Positions 11,470 through 22,735 of a DNA stretch of 64,000 nt are shown here, in pieces (position 1 is the stretch's first letter; every line of letters starts with the position of its first letter). A program made the translations under genes and the position numbers. The DNA is taken from the NCBI GenBank assembly GCA_029721435.1, contig CM056583.1:54415620-54479619 (forward strand), read 5' to 3'. A model generated the notes under the pieces. It searched no databases. It worked only from the letters and a program-made list of their open reading frames with translations, and was not told the origin of the DNA. The stretch comes from Gymnothorax reevesii (taxonomy: Eukaryota > Chordata > Actinopteri > Anguilliformes > Muraenidae).

Positions 11470-12120
11470 GAGGCAATGAAAATGCAACACCAGTTTGAAT
11501 TCAAATAATTTTGTGACTCAAACAATTCAAGAATGTTGGGTGGGTTGATTTTGATGAATTAAATGTGTTAATGGGCCGATTTGGACATTAATAAACACAT
11601 GCATTAAACATAACGAGGACAAGTTGAAAAGGAAAAATCACAACAAGACTGAACAGAACACACATTTAAAAATGAACTCAAAAGAACAGTTAGTATCGGG
11701 TGTGACCCCCACGAACATCCACACAGGCAGTACAACGTCTCCTCATAGACCTGACTAAGCGTCTTCGGTTGTCTTGGAGAAGTTGTCGCCACACTGCCTG
11801 TAGTGCATTCTGGAGTTGCTGCCTGGTTTGAGGTTTGGGTACTCTTGATGAAAGAGCTCATCCCAGTTGGACGTACTAAACCCAAAACGGTGAACCACTT
11901 GCCGGGCACTTACTTCCGCCTCTAGAATACCCAGGGCCCTGTTCCGTTGTTCAGTCGACAGACGTGACATTATGACACTCAACAATGTTTTTTTGTGTGG
12001 CTTTTATCATGCCTTTATATAGGGAAGACAATCCTTCCTTCATTTCAACCACGGTATTTGCACAACTCCTAGTCCCATATATTGTGCTCAATATGGATTA
12101 ATGAGAGTCCAACCCACACT
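11470..12120 (-). mobile_element. Tc1 element B, internally deleted
   Basis: The left end reads gaggcaatgaaaatgcaaca, a terminus used by a Tc1 family. The minus strand encodes only the beginning and end of the transposase. The right terminus is not recognisable, and the boundary with the next Tc1 near 12120-12180 is uncertain. Loss of the catalytic core makes this a MITE-like deletion derivative. Confidence 0.75.
11690..11985 (-). pseudogene. Tc1 transposase, start and end fused by deletion (element B)
   Basis: The N-terminus MSRLSTEQRNRALGILEAEV begins at 11970 and is followed by SARQVVHRFGFS, the first helix-turn-helix of a Tc1 transposase. About 40 residues later, after a frame change, the translation gives ALQAVWRQLLQDNRRRLVRS and MRRRCTACVDVRGGHTRY followed by a stop. 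GGHTRY is the characteristic carboxy end of this family. The whole DDE catalytic region is missing between the two, so the product cannot transpose DNA. Confidence 0.85.
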
Positions 12121-12177
12121 GTTGAGTTACATGATGATCATTCATGTGTAACGAGGTACACATTGTGACCCCAATGG

Positions 12178-12762
12178 TTACTTAAGAACTCAAATTGGAC
12201 TATGCTTTGGTACCTGAAGCATCAGCAGTTTTTAGTTTGTTTACAGGCTCAAAATGGCCAGAAAGAAAGAACTTCCTTTAGAGACCCGTTAGTCTATTGT
12301 TGTGCTTAGAAAAGAAGGCTATTCAATGCGAGAAATTAAACTTAAAATCTCTTACCATGCTGTCAACTACTCCCTTCAGAGAGCAGCACAAACTGGCACT
12401 AACAAGGACAGAAAAAAGGAGTGGGAGGCCACGATGCACAACTGTGCAAGAAGACAAACATCTGAGAGTGTGTAGTTTAAGACGAAGATGCCTAACAGGT
12501 TGTCGACTAGCAGATGCACTGAATAGTTCCCGTCAAACACCAGTTTCAGTATCAACAGTTAAGGGAGTGTTTTTTTTTTTGTTGAAAGCAAAGTTTGAAG
12601 TACATATTCATCATTTTCCATTTAAATCATTATTTTTAACTCAGACAATGTCAGCGTGTTCTGTTAATTTGCTATATTTCCGGTTCAGACTAATTTCATG
12701 TGTGTTTCCATGGAAAACAAGAAAAATTTCCAAGTGATCCCAAAGTTTTGAGTGGTAGTATA
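12178..12762 (+). mobile_element. Tc1 element C, internally deleted
   Basis: The right end ccaaagttttgagtggtagt followed by ata is the terminus of a common teleost Tc1 family, recognised from memory. The leader cctgaagcatcagcag near 12213 precedes the transposase start. The left terminus is not present. About two thirds of the coding region is lost after residue ~100, and the 3' flank follows directly. Confidence 0.75.
12254..12565 (+). pseudogene. Tc1 transposase N-terminal DNA-binding half (element C)
   Basis: The reading starts at MARKKELPLETR and hits an in-frame stop at codon 13. It continues SIVVLRKEGYSMREIKLKIS, then SGRPRCTTVQEDKHLRVCSL and ADALNSSRQTPVSVSTVK. This is the paired-like bipartite helix-turn-helix of Tc1 with the GRPR (AT-hook-like) linker. 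The coding segment ends at about 12565, before any catalytic residue, where a T-rich junction begins. Confidence 0.85.
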
Positions 12763-12825
12763 TAAGATTTTTTTGCTTTGAATTCTCACATAATTTGGTA
12801 AACCGTATTTACACTTCATTGAAAA

Positions 12826-13075
12826 CTAGAGCACTCGGCAACCGAGTACATGTATCCCCTGAAGGCCCCCCAGTTGGGCCCAGATGGTCCAAGAGTACCC
12901 AAAATCAATAGGTGTCGTGAACTTACCATAATACATGTCCCCGCAAAATTTGAAAAGAATCGGTGCTCTTATGTGGGCTGTTGAGCGTTCACAAGAAAAT
13001 CTCTGCGCACGCTGATGCGTGACGAGGCCAAATCCATAGTATCCTCCGAACTCGTACGGGGGATACAATAAAATG
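12826..13075 (+). repeat. Copy of the hairpin-ended repeat family (see 31440-33310)
   Basis: The block gcaaaatttgaaaagaatcg, then tgggctgttgagcgttcacaa and gaaaatctctgcgcacgc, matches corresponding blocks near 31625-31690 and 33220-33280 (aatttcaaaggaattcag, ggcctgttgagcacccacaa). The copy ends at tcgtacgggggata. The minus-strand frame here has no protein similarity I recognise. Confidence 0.6.
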
Positions 13076-16000
13076 CAATATAAAAATTGTGATTCTGTCA
13101 CAATTTTGCTTAGCTTTCACCTGAGTTTGTAAGTACATTCACTTTTCAGATCAAAACTTGAAAACTGCATGGATTTTTATGTAAATAGCAATAGCCTTAA
13201 ATTATAATGCTATTCTGACACTATGATCAAGCCCTAGTTTCCTTCAGTAATTTGATGTAATTACAGAATGACAAAAGAGTGATGGTAGATTCTTTCTTTG
13301 GCTTATAGGGACCAATCAGAAATAAAGGCCAAGAGGTGTGTCTTGAGTGCTAAATTTGATGCCGCTGTGGCCAGCAAACCTTGTTTTGCCAAATGTGCCC
13401 TTGACATGCCTTCCACAGGCTGTGTTTAACAGTGCTGCAGTCGCTTTATGAATTTCTGCAGCCGCTCTGTCTCAGGGGGGCGAGAGGTGGTGTTGTGCCC
13501 AAAGGAAGAGGCTGGGCGGAGAGAGGTAAGATGGAGGTGAACAAAGTGTTTTGACGGGCACGGACTTTGGCACTATCCTCTGCCTTGAAAGGCATTGAAA
13601 GTCAATTTTTTTATACCACTAAAGTGGCTTTTGCTGGTTTTTTTTTTTCAGTTTTATATTTCTTATAAAATACTGGTTACTTTTTTTCTAGTAAAGACAG
13701 AAGTTTTGTTCTTTTTAAACTGAAGGGGTAGTTTTTTTGGTATTTTGACACACTGCTGAGGAGGTTGATTGACGTTCTGTCAAAATCTAGGACGGAAAGG
13801 GCTAGGTTGGAATAAACTAAGCCTTTGTTAAAAAGCTAAAAGGTTCATCTCTTAATACTTGTGCTGTCTGAATTTGTTGCATTAAACACAACTTATTTAG
13901 AAATAAAAATAAATACATAATGACACACTGAAAGTACCATTTAAAAATCACAATGTTAACTCAACTTGTCTATTTATATGAAAACAAACAATTGTAAGTA
14001 CTTATCTAAATCTGGCAAACAATATTGACCTTCAAGATTATCATGAGAATAAAGTGCTGGCTCAATGAATTTATCAATCAATGCAAATATTAAGACATTT
14101 ACAGTATTTATGGTTTACAATTTGATATAAATATTTAGCAATATAACTCTTAACAAACAAATGCATGCAAACCAAAAATCAACAACGGTTTTCCCTGTTT
14201 TGCGTCTCCATCAGAAAATCCTCCCAATTGTCATTGATCACCTGTACTTTGACATCCAACCCATTTCCTCCAATTGCAGCACTGTTCTGTTGGTTTAATA
14301 TTACCAACAGTGCCTTCTTTCTTACCAGCTGAGTCTAAATGAGAACCCACCCAAGTTTTGCAATCCAAGCTCTTTGCCTCTTCAGTGGGTTCTTCAGACG
14401 CTAAACCATCCAAGACTTCGTATAAAGTCAGGCGTTTCTAATAATTTATCATCACAGAGACAATAAATTGCACAAATTGCATACATAAATATAAACTGCA
14501 CCACGCCGCATGGTGGTGTTGAAGATTAGATTAAACGACATGAAGATTTATATATCCATCTCGGAACTGTAGTCGGAGATTTAAGATATGAAAGTAACTT
14601 CAGCATCTGGTTTTAGCTGCCTTAAGCCAACTTTTAACACATCTTGTACAGTTTCTGTAGTTTGATCTTGAGTCAAGTGATTCATCCTGAGGGGTAAGGG
14701 GGAATACGCACCGTTGCCCTCACCGTATGTCAAGGTTCATTTGTTTGACTTCCAATTTTTTTGGTACACACACAAAACTCAAGCATTCTTCCAGGGAAGC
14801 GCATACAGGGGAGGCAAAGTGAGTAGCCAGGTCCATTATGAGACTTACCAGTGCCGTTCACCGTCTTCTCCAGGAAGATAAACCCTCCAGCACCAGCTGT
14901 GGGCCAGGTCACTCAAACATTTGCTGGCTTCGGGCAAAAAAAAGAAGACAGGACACAGGGAAAAAAGAAAAAAAAATACAATGAAATAAAGCCAGACCAG
15001 CTGGCTTTTAGCAGAAACCCCCTATTTGGGTTGTGTTTTGCACAGATCGTTCTCCACACTGAACAGAAAGAAGTCCAATAAACCCCCTTCCCACCCCCAC
15101 CCTGACCCCCTCCCCCTCTCCTTCCCCTAACTTTGCATTGACCGGTACAGTGCATGATCTCTCAACACTGCATCCCTCCAACTCCCCACCCCACTTCTGC
15201 ACCTGCCCATGTCACTTTAGAGTATATTTAGCACTGAAAGATATCAGTAACATGCTGCATTGGCACATGTAACCAGGGTTATTGCCCATAGTATGCAATC
15301 ATCCACTCTGGAAAAAGCAGCAAGTGTCTTTTGATGTTTAGAAACAGGAGATACTTTTGTTCCTATAGCACACAAATATTCCTAGATTAATTATTCCATG
15401 ACCCTCAAGTCAGTTGTGTACAACAGTAGTTGCACTCTCTCAGACAGTTGCGAACCCAATATAGATTATACCGTATGTTGTCTTTTGATAGTTAATCACT
15501 CATCATTTACTTTGTCTATCGACTCGTCTTGTGAATGTAAATTCTTTAAAAACTCTTGAGAGTTCATAGTGAATTTCAGTATGATGCTCGATAAGTAGGA
15601 TCAATCCATTGCAGTCCTGCCAAGGAATTTTCCAGTAGATCACAGCATATCATACAATTATGTAAAGCGACACACACAAAAAGTCGGGTGACATGATCCT
15701 TTGTCAAAATTAAAATTTGTGATAAATCAACCACTTTAAACTGCAGATATAAAAATAAAAAGCCGTACCGCTCAAGCACAAAAATGTCAGCAACCAACTG
15801 CAGAACATTCACACCACTGTTCTTTACAATACTACACAACTAATAATTTAAAGAAGAATTAATCTGAAGTGAAGTTTATTTATTTGTTTATTTATTTACT
15901 TTATTTTATTTTCTTATTTTTATTGTAGGAAGGCTACAGTATGAGATTGTATGAACAGCAATTATTCAATTAAATAAGTAGAAATGAAATCTAAATCTTA

Positions 16001-16237
16001 TCTAAATAGCATGTTTAGCAGAATTTACTTCATAACATTGCACTTCAAGATGGAATTTTGAGAAATTTCAGTCAATTGCCATTCATTCAATCTCACATTG
16101 GAGCCTTCCTCTTTGACGCAAAGCTATATGTCTTAATCAGAATGGCAACACAGCTTATTGTGTGCACTACGGAGTACTGTAACAATTACAAGACACTGGC
16201 TATTCGAACAGCGACTGTGCTTGTAAGCAACATTCAC
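13076..16237. other. Long stretch of unclassified non-coding DNA
   Basis: No transposon terminus, long tandem repeat or convincing exon was found. Minor landmarks are a poly-T run near 13640, C-rich runs near 15090-15125 and TTTA repeats near 15880-15920. Short frames at 14231-14413, 14851-15081 and 15576-15839 carry no recognisable domains. A host exon too short to recognise cannot be excluded. Confidence 0.4.
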
Positions 16238-16540
16238 TCATTTGCAGAGCGAAAATGAATTTATGGCGGTTAGGCGCTTAGGTAGCACAAATGCTATCAA
16301 GTCTCCTACTGAATATTTGTCTGTCTTCTGGCCATTTTCATTCCGATGACTTTTGCGAGATCCTCCTCTTTGGGGACAGCTTCGCCTCTTCCTGCTCCCA
16401 GGCAGATCTGCACCCGCTGGAGGGTCCTCAAGAACGGAGTCATCACCAAGACTTATTGAATTCATTTCATTGTTAATCTTTTCAACTTCATTCCGAAGTC
16501 TTCGGGATTGAATTTTAGCTACTCCCCTATTAGGCCTTTT
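16238..16540 (-). CDS. Orphan ORF of unknown origin, possible exon remnant
   Basis: A frame of about 100 codons is open on the minus strand from just after a stop near 16542 to a stop at 16238, with an internal ATG at 16465. Its composition looks protein-like. An Arg/Lys-Asn-Glu segment (RRLRNEVEKINNEMNS) could form a short coiled coil, followed by an acidic SLGDDSVLEDPPAG, a basic SRKRRSCPQRGG and YSVGDLIAFVL. I do not recognise a family. There is no clear splice acceptor upstream because that side is purine-rich. A gt follows the KYS codons and could be a donor. It may be an exon fossil, a transposon ORF fragment or chance. Confidence 0.2.
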   Translation of the reverse strand, partial: KRPNRGVAKIQSRRLRNEVEKINNEMNSISLGDDSVLEDPPAGADLPGSRKRRSCPQRGGSRKSHRNENGQKTDKYSVGDLIAFVLPKRLTAINSFSLCK

Positions 16541-16817
16541 CTATTAACCCCTTTGTGCAGAATTCAAATAATGTCAATTTTTCCTGTTGTGCATGAGTCT
16601 ATTTAAGGCATTATAACCTATTATTTGTGTTACAGAGTCTTTGGAAAATTTATTCCAGTGATGCACAACATTTGGATATTTAATTCAGAATTATTTAGCA
16701 ATTTAATTATGGAATTTCCATATGCCTGCAGCTATATCGGCTATATATACATTTAAAGGGGTTCAGGAGCTTTTTGTGGAAATTTGAGGATTCAAAGCAT
16801 AATTTTAAGCTTTAGTG
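16541..16817. other. AT-rich spacer
   Basis: Nothing was recognised between the orphan ORF and the first of two direct repeats. Confidence 0.4.
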
Positions 16818-17197
16818 ATTTTTTTTATTCTCATTGCCGACAATACTATTTTCCAAAACATTTTAAAGAAAAAATTAATCAATTAAAAAATTGAGAAGCA
16901 ATATATTATGACCCCTTTTGGATGAAAGTAGTGGTGTATAATCATAACTGCACATTACTGTATCCTGTCCAGAAAATATCTGCAATTAAAAAGTCAATTT
17001 TGAAATTTACCGTTTTCTGTTTATATGTGCATTCAGCATTTTGTCCTGACTTTTTCTGAGGTGGGGTTGAAAGTTTTTTGAAAGAGAGATCAACAGAAGA
17101 TTTCCTGGCCAATACCTTGCCTACTTCACATGCCTAGTTCACATGACATACCAGTGCTAATATACTTGCCATCCTGTCATGGAAAATGATAAATGAT
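16818..17197. repeat. Direct repeat, copy 1 (~370 bp)
   Basis: The segment from attctcattgccgacaatac through atcctgtcatggaaaatga recurs in the same orientation at 19173-19540, at roughly 85-90 percent identity by eye. Shared blocks include tgaaagtagtggtgtataat, gactttttctgaggtgggg and ggccaataccttgcctactt. No LTR hallmarks (TG...CA ends, polypurine tract) are clear. Confidence 0.85.
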
Positions 17198-17966
17198 TTT
17201 AAGTGTTAGCCATGGGATACTAAGAATCCAAGCTGGTAGCTATAGACAAGAATCACTGAAAGTTTTCGACAAGAAAAATACCTTCTAGATTTTGACTTGC
17301 AGTTGAGCGGAATTACTTCATTCAAGGGTGTGAGCATGCGCAGTAATTATGACACAGCTCCTTTAATTATCCCATTTTTAATCAGAAACAGGTTAAAAGT
17401 TAACCTGCATTATTGAAATGTCAGTGGTTGTATGCAGAGTTTTATTTTTACACAAGCAGACTTAACAGTTGGATCTGAGTCACAAAACCGCATTTTTAAA
17501 AATGTTTTCTCTGACTTACCAAGCCAATCGGACAATGACACAGGGAAAAAAAAATACCGTTTTATGAGAAACTTCAAAAGACACTTTAGTTTTATGTCAC
17601 CATTAATGTGGATAGAAAAATGCTTGATAACTGTTGCGAACAATAATGTAAGCTGAGGGGAAATGGATGGTAATTCTTGCAACTTAACAAATTAGCACTT
17701 ATTTGCTAATTTGGAAACAAAAATGGGAACGGGCTTGGAGAAGTAATTTACTTTAAGGCAAGGTGCCAGCAGGGCTAGAATCCTTCTAATAGCAAGTCTC
17801 GGGTGGTAGAGGATACATACACTAATGTGGAGTGATGATTATAAACTTAACTGAATGAAGATCAATAAGAAACCAAGTACTATTCTTTACTTCATGTAAT
17901 ATTGGATCATATAGATGAAAATAAGAAAACAGAAAATGCATAGTAAAATCAAAAATAATAATTTTT
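17198..17966. other. Non-coding DNA between direct repeat and Tc1
   Basis: Nothing recognised. The open frames on both strands at 17410-17682 overlap each other and carry no known motif. Confidence 0.4.
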
Positions 17967-18960
17967 TGAGAGAAAAAGTCAGTATCTAGTGTGGCCACCT
18001 TTTGCTTTGATTACAGCATTTCATCTTTCAAGTATAGTTTTCACATTTTTTTTCCTCGCTCGTTAAACCATTCCATATTATTGTTTGAAGTTCATTCCAA
18101 AGAGATTATTTCACTGTTACAACAGATTTTCTCAATTGGATTAAGGTCTGGACTTTGAGTCGACCAAGTCATAACTTTTATGTCTCCAGATGTTTCGTTC
18201 CCACTGAGGTAATTCTTACGACAGAAAAATGTGTCTATGGTCATTATCTTGTTAAAAATAAAATCCCAAACCAATCAGGCTCTTTACTTATGGCAATGCT
18301 TGCCTCTCAAGGACGATGTAATTTTATTATCCATGTTTCCATCTTTATGAAATCACTGCCTCCTTTCAAGCAGAGTCAGCCCCAAACCATAATATTACCA
18401 CCTCCATGTTTTACTGAAGGGGTTAAACTGTCATATTTGAAATGTTCTCCAACTCTACGGCATATATACGTGAATTTTGAATTTTGATTCATTGGTCCAA
18501 AGGACATCTTCCCAGGTCACTAATGTTCAATTCTTGAATTTCTTGGCAAACTCAAGCCTTTTTTTGATGTTGCCAGCTCATGGTGGCAACATGACTAATC
18601 AGAACATTTTCTGTCTGGCCTTTGGAAATTGTAATTTCTGATTTCTTCACTTCATCGCGGAGTTGCCGTGCTGTCGACCGCCGATTAAAAAAAAATGTTT
18701 TTTATTTATTTTGTCATACACAGAAACGAACATCAGATGCACTCAACTTCTGTTACGCACCTCAAATTCAGCAAACCAGCCTCTTCAAAATGCTTGATGG
18801 CGTTTCTAACAGTGCCATGGCAGTATTTATCGTCTTCAAAATCTGCTAAGGCCACAATGTGGCCATGAACAACCTCGGAGTGCTCCTTTTGTCCGGCCAT
18901 TATGTTTAACACAGTGACACTGTTAAAAATTCATGTCACCTTTTTTACTGGGACAACTGA
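17967..18960 (-). mobile_element. Tc1 element D, decayed
   Basis: The minus strand carries a full-length but broken transposase, from MAGQKEHSEV at 18900 to the region near 17975. The flanks lack a well-preserved terminus pair, so the ends are approximate. It differs from the other Tc1 copies in the window. Confidence 0.75.
17975..18900 (-). pseudogene. Tc1 transposase, full length with frameshifts (element D)
   Basis: The start MAGQKEHSEVVHGHIVALAD (18900) leads into an N-terminal helix-turn-helix region. The catalytic portion retains QDNDHRHIF, a diverged version of the QDNDPKHT box near 18240, and WSTQSPDLNPIEKI near 18160, the block with the final acidic catalytic residue. Several frameshifts and stops separate these, so no functional product is possible. 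Confidence 0.8.
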
Positions 18961-19172
18961 CCATCAGAGGTAAATTTTCAGAGTAAAGTTGCCTCTAACC
19001 AGTTTAAACAAATATTTCAGGGTCAGTAAGCATGGAATGAGCCTTCAAACATGCATTCAGGCTGTGAAAGAATTTTTAAAAAAATGTAAATTTGCAACAC
19101 TTTTCATTTGAAAATTGAAGTTCTCATTATTTTCGTTTATTACCTGTATTTTTACCTCAATGTACGGGAGGG
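18961..19172. other. Spacer between Tc1 D and the second direct repeat
   Basis: AT-rich DNA that may include the degraded 5' flank of Tc1 element D. No terminus is recognisable. Confidence 0.35.
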
Positions 19173-19540
19173 AATGATTTTTTTAAAATTATCATTACCA
19201 ACAATACTATTTTTCAAAACATTTTGAACTAAAAATTATAGAGAAGTAATATATTACGACCCCTTTTAGATGAAAGTAGTGGTGTATAATAACTGCATCT
19301 TGTCTTCAAACTATCTGCAATGAAATAAAAGTCAAAATAAATTTTGAAATAACTGTTTTCTGTTTTTATGTGCCTTTAGCATATTGTCCCGACTTTTTCT
19401 GAGGTGGGGATGAAAGTTTTTTTGAAAGAGAAATCAACAGATTTCCTGGCCAATACCTTGCCTACTTCACATGCCTAGTTCACATGGCATGCCCGTGCTA
19501 ATATACTTTCCATCATCTCGCGGAAAATGAAAAATAACTC
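19173..19540. repeat. Direct repeat, copy 2 (~370 bp)
   Basis: Second copy of the segment at 16818-17197, from tcattaccaacaatac to catctcgcggaaaatgaaaa. Small indels distinguish the two, for example a missing 'catata'-like step after gtggtgtataat. The 2.36-kb offset encloses Tc1 element D. Confidence 0.85.
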
Positions 19541-19686
19541 TCCTCAATTGTCTGCCCATTATTTGCAAGTCTCATAACCAGGAGGTTTCACTCAAACATA
19601 GCTGTGAGGGACCAAGCAGTGAGGCAAAGAGGAAAACAGGAGGCTTGATTGAAGAATAGGGTGTTTATTTACCCCAAAACTAAAAT

Positions 19687-19690
19687 TTAA
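19687..19690. repeat. TTAA target duplication, left
   Basis: TTAA directly precedes the terminus aggggaccca and recurs after the opposite terminus at 25481-25484. TTAA duplications are typical of Kolobok and piggyBac elements. Confidence 0.8.
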
Positions 19691-20169
19691 AGGGGACCCA
19701 ACATGCTGATCCTTCTTTTAATACCTATTAGTAATGTTATAATATTGGTTGTCCATACTCAACCAGAAAAGTTTCTAAACATCAGATACAGGGATTTTGC
19801 CATTATCCAAGAACATGATTTTGTGACCGTGATTTTCTTTCTGAACAGCTCCTCCCGAGATCTTCACGAGATCTGGGTAAAACCTGACGTCAGGTTGTGC
19901 CATCCAATTAGTACAGACCCAGCCAGAGCCAACCACTGCGCTGGACCTGCCCACACCGGAAACTATTCTAGCAGGCACTAACAACGGCAGATCACTCTAT
20001 GCCTTAGTAGCGTTGACACTTTTGGAAATGCAAAAGTAGAAACGCAGATCATTTGAGGTGCAATCTTGTTAGCATCTCTCCCAAAGCTACTATTTTGTTT
20101 ACCTTTGGACTCTAAGAAAAACAAATATATTCCCAAAAGACGATGACACCAGAAATCAGTGGGTAGCTT

Positions 20170-20262
20170 TTTTTGTTTTCTAGCAGCAAACAGCCACGGC
20201 CAAAGGGAACGTTACGCTGCTTGTGCTCAGCATTTCACCAAAGACAGCTTGGTCAATAAAAG
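20170..20262 (+). pseudogene. THAP zinc-finger-like remnant in the TTAA element
   Basis: The plus-strand translation reads ANSHGQRERYAACAQHFTKD followed by SLVNKR and a stop. C-x2-H-F inside a short basic context matches the central C..HF portion of a THAP (C2CH) zinc finger, the DNA-binding module of Kolobok and P-type transposases. The amino-terminal C..C pair and the downstream AVPTIF-type motif are not visible in frame. This is a short decayed piece, and the call depends on the element context. Confidence 0.45.
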
Positions 20263-21055
20263 ATAATTCAACACAGGATAAATGTTTCAGCTGCATCTCA
20301 AACCTGAAGCAGTTGCATCGATCAAGCGCTCGGAGCCACAAGCAGTAAGTAACCATATAACAGCAAATAATGTAAGAGAAGCTAACGTGTTACGGGACCG
20401 CTAGCGATAGTTTGCACTAACAACTGGCCTCAAACACTGGCTTTGTAAAATATCTAAAGATAAAGCCTGTATCGGTCACGACTGTCCGTAACTCAGACAC
20501 TGAAGCTGTAAGTTGCTTTTACTGCATAAGCCAACCTGACCTGATAGCCAGTTGATTGTGGTTGTAGCAAAGCGGCTAACGTAGCTAAGTTACTGTTGCT
20601 AATGTTTGTGTCCTAAATACGAATGAGTGATATCAGGGGAAATTCTACAGAAGGTGTGTGAACATAAACCTCATTTGAAGCTAACTTTTAATTTTTGTTT
20701 GTAATTTGGATGCTTGGCACAACTGTTCACAGCAACAGAGCTTGCTTTCTGTAAAACCTGTATTACCACCTACTGCATGTTAGTTTATGTGTCGTGCTAA
20801 TTAAAAATGCTCCTGGTTAACTTATATGCAGTAATTGTGATCAGGATGCTTGTGTTACTTGGGTAAGCAGTTTCATCATAACGTTGCCCGATTGTAGCCA
20901 CAACAGTTAGTGATCGCTTCACTTATCCATGACCAGGATCAGCCGGATACTTCACAAATGTTTGAGCAAGCTCTCTGGTGCTACCATGAAAGCGATGCGA
21001 AATGCAGTTCTATACCAGTTTACAAATGATTTCTGTGGACTACCTTGACATAATT

Positions 21056-21087
21056 TCATCCCCCTTTAAAAATAAAGGGGGATGAAA
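21056..21087. repeat. Short hairpin ttcatcccccttta / taaagggggatgaa
   Basis: Fourteen-base arms flank a four-base loop (aaaa), a perfect stem. The atccccc...gggggat core resembles the hairpins ending the repeat family near 32.2 and 32.55 kb, but no family body is recognised here. Confidence 0.7.
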
Positions 21088-21341
21088 AAAGCCAAAAAAG
21101 GCGGAGATTAAATAGGTAATTCTTTCCTGCAGAAATCAAACAGTTGAAGCTAACTGGAGAGGTGCAGTTAGACCAGCCGAAGATTTATCAAAGCTTGGGT
21201 GCGTTTTTGGGTGCTTGGGAAAAGATCGCCTTGCTTATCCATGCCCGGGGTATGCCTCCCAGATGGCAAGCACCTCCACTCTGGATCTGCCCTGGCTCTG
21301 TGCTGACTCCAGCTGATCCGGCTCAGAGCCGGGGAAGATAC

Positions 21342-22383
21342 TGATATGGAATCAGTTAGACACCAAAAGCGGGGTGAAGGGAAATGAGGATTTATTAAAC
21401 AAAAAACAAAACAGGCACGAGGGCCAACGAAAAACTTGGCCCAAAGGGTTGCAAAAGACAAACTAAAGTATGCTGCACAGAGCTATAAACAATAAATGCA
21501 AAAAGGCAAAAAACAAAAAGGCACTGGAAACTCCAGGCAAGATACTCAAGAAAAATAAATAACAATACTAAATATATATATATATACACAAGACGAGAGG
21601 CTAGGACAAATACTAGGGAACTTGACAAGAACTTGGCTAAACGAGACGCGAGAAACAAAACTTGAGACACTGTCTGCCAGCCAACTTCCACCGCATCCAG
21701 ATAAAGGCTTGATAATCATGACACAAGGGGTAACACCTGGAGAGAGAGAGAAACAAGAGGCATGGCAAGATCAAGACATGGACAGAGATTGGATGACATG
21801 ACCTGCTCATTAAGAGAATGAGCGTGCTCAGCTTAAGTACCAATTAAGTATGCAGCTTGGAAGCAAGCATGAATGTTAAGAACAGAAAAGCACAGCAAGA
21901 TCTTGAAATAGCAAAGCAGGAATCATGACAATAAAACTCCCTGTCTAAATTAGTAGTATTAGTAATGTGCCTATCTAAGAATTACACCACCCAGTGAGTG
22001 TTAGTAAATGTTAGTAACTTAAAAACAGTTAATTGCCAATTAAGCTTAGAGAGGCCCGAATCCAGCACAGCACAGAAGGAAGGGAGAAATACCAAAGCCA
22101 ACCAGAGCTCTGAAATGTGCAACAACGAAGGCACAGGGCGGAACGCAGACAAGCGGTGGAGTGGCATGGCAGACCTGGCATGAAACAAAACATGGAAAAG
22201 TAAAAACTTGGACATGGAATGAAACTTGAAATGTAAAATCCTGAAACAAGAAACTGTTAAAACTATGACATGAACTATGAACATGAACTATGGAACTATG
22301 AACCATGAAATCTTGAAACATGAAACTGTTAAAACCATAAGCAATACTGTTCTGGCCAAAGGCCAGAACCCTGGAACACAACA
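21342..22383 (-). repeat. 3' LTR of the gypsy element (~1042 bp)
   Basis: The upper 199 bases (22185-22383) are identical to the 5' LTR fragment at 24114-24312. A polyadenylation signal (aataaa on the minus strand, seen as tttatt near 21392) lies about 50 bases from the end. The lower boundary at 21342 is inferred from the TG/CA rule and the near-match flanking pentamer. A (TA)n tract near 21570 interrupts it. Confidence 0.75.
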
Positions 22384-22735
22384 GTACCCCCCCCTTACAA
22401 AAGCGGCACCTGACGCTGACAAAAAACACCAAGAACTAAAATACATGAAGCCGCACAAAACTAAATACAAATCCCACAAGACTAATAACTAAGTAAATAT
22501 TAAAGACAAAAACCCTGACACGAAACACCTAACCAAGAAACAGTACAAGAAACATAAAACATAAACAAGGTTACTTAATCTCCAGCAAGCTGGGGCTAAG
22601 GCTTGGGCTATGGTAATGGGGTGATGGTTATGGCTTGAGGCTAGAGGCTATGGCTATGGCTATGGCTATGGGCTATGAACTATGGGGTTGGGGTTGGGGC
22701 TGTGGCTATGGCTTGGCTTGGGACTGTGGCTTGGG
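22384..22735 (-). repeat. GGCTATG-type minisatellite, spacer and polypurine tract
   Basis: Between the stop of the integrase ORF and the 3' LTR lies an array of ggctatggctatg and ggcttggg variants (about 22590-22750), then AC-rich DNA. The minus-strand polypurine tract, seen as ccccccccttac near 22389, sits immediately before the LTR. It primes plus-strand DNA synthesis in such elements. Confidence 0.75.

Noticed and set aside
16818..19540. LTR retrotransposon bounded by the 370-bp direct repeats
   Set aside because: No TG...CA ends, polypurine tract or gag/pol remnants lie between the copies; a Tc1 is there instead.
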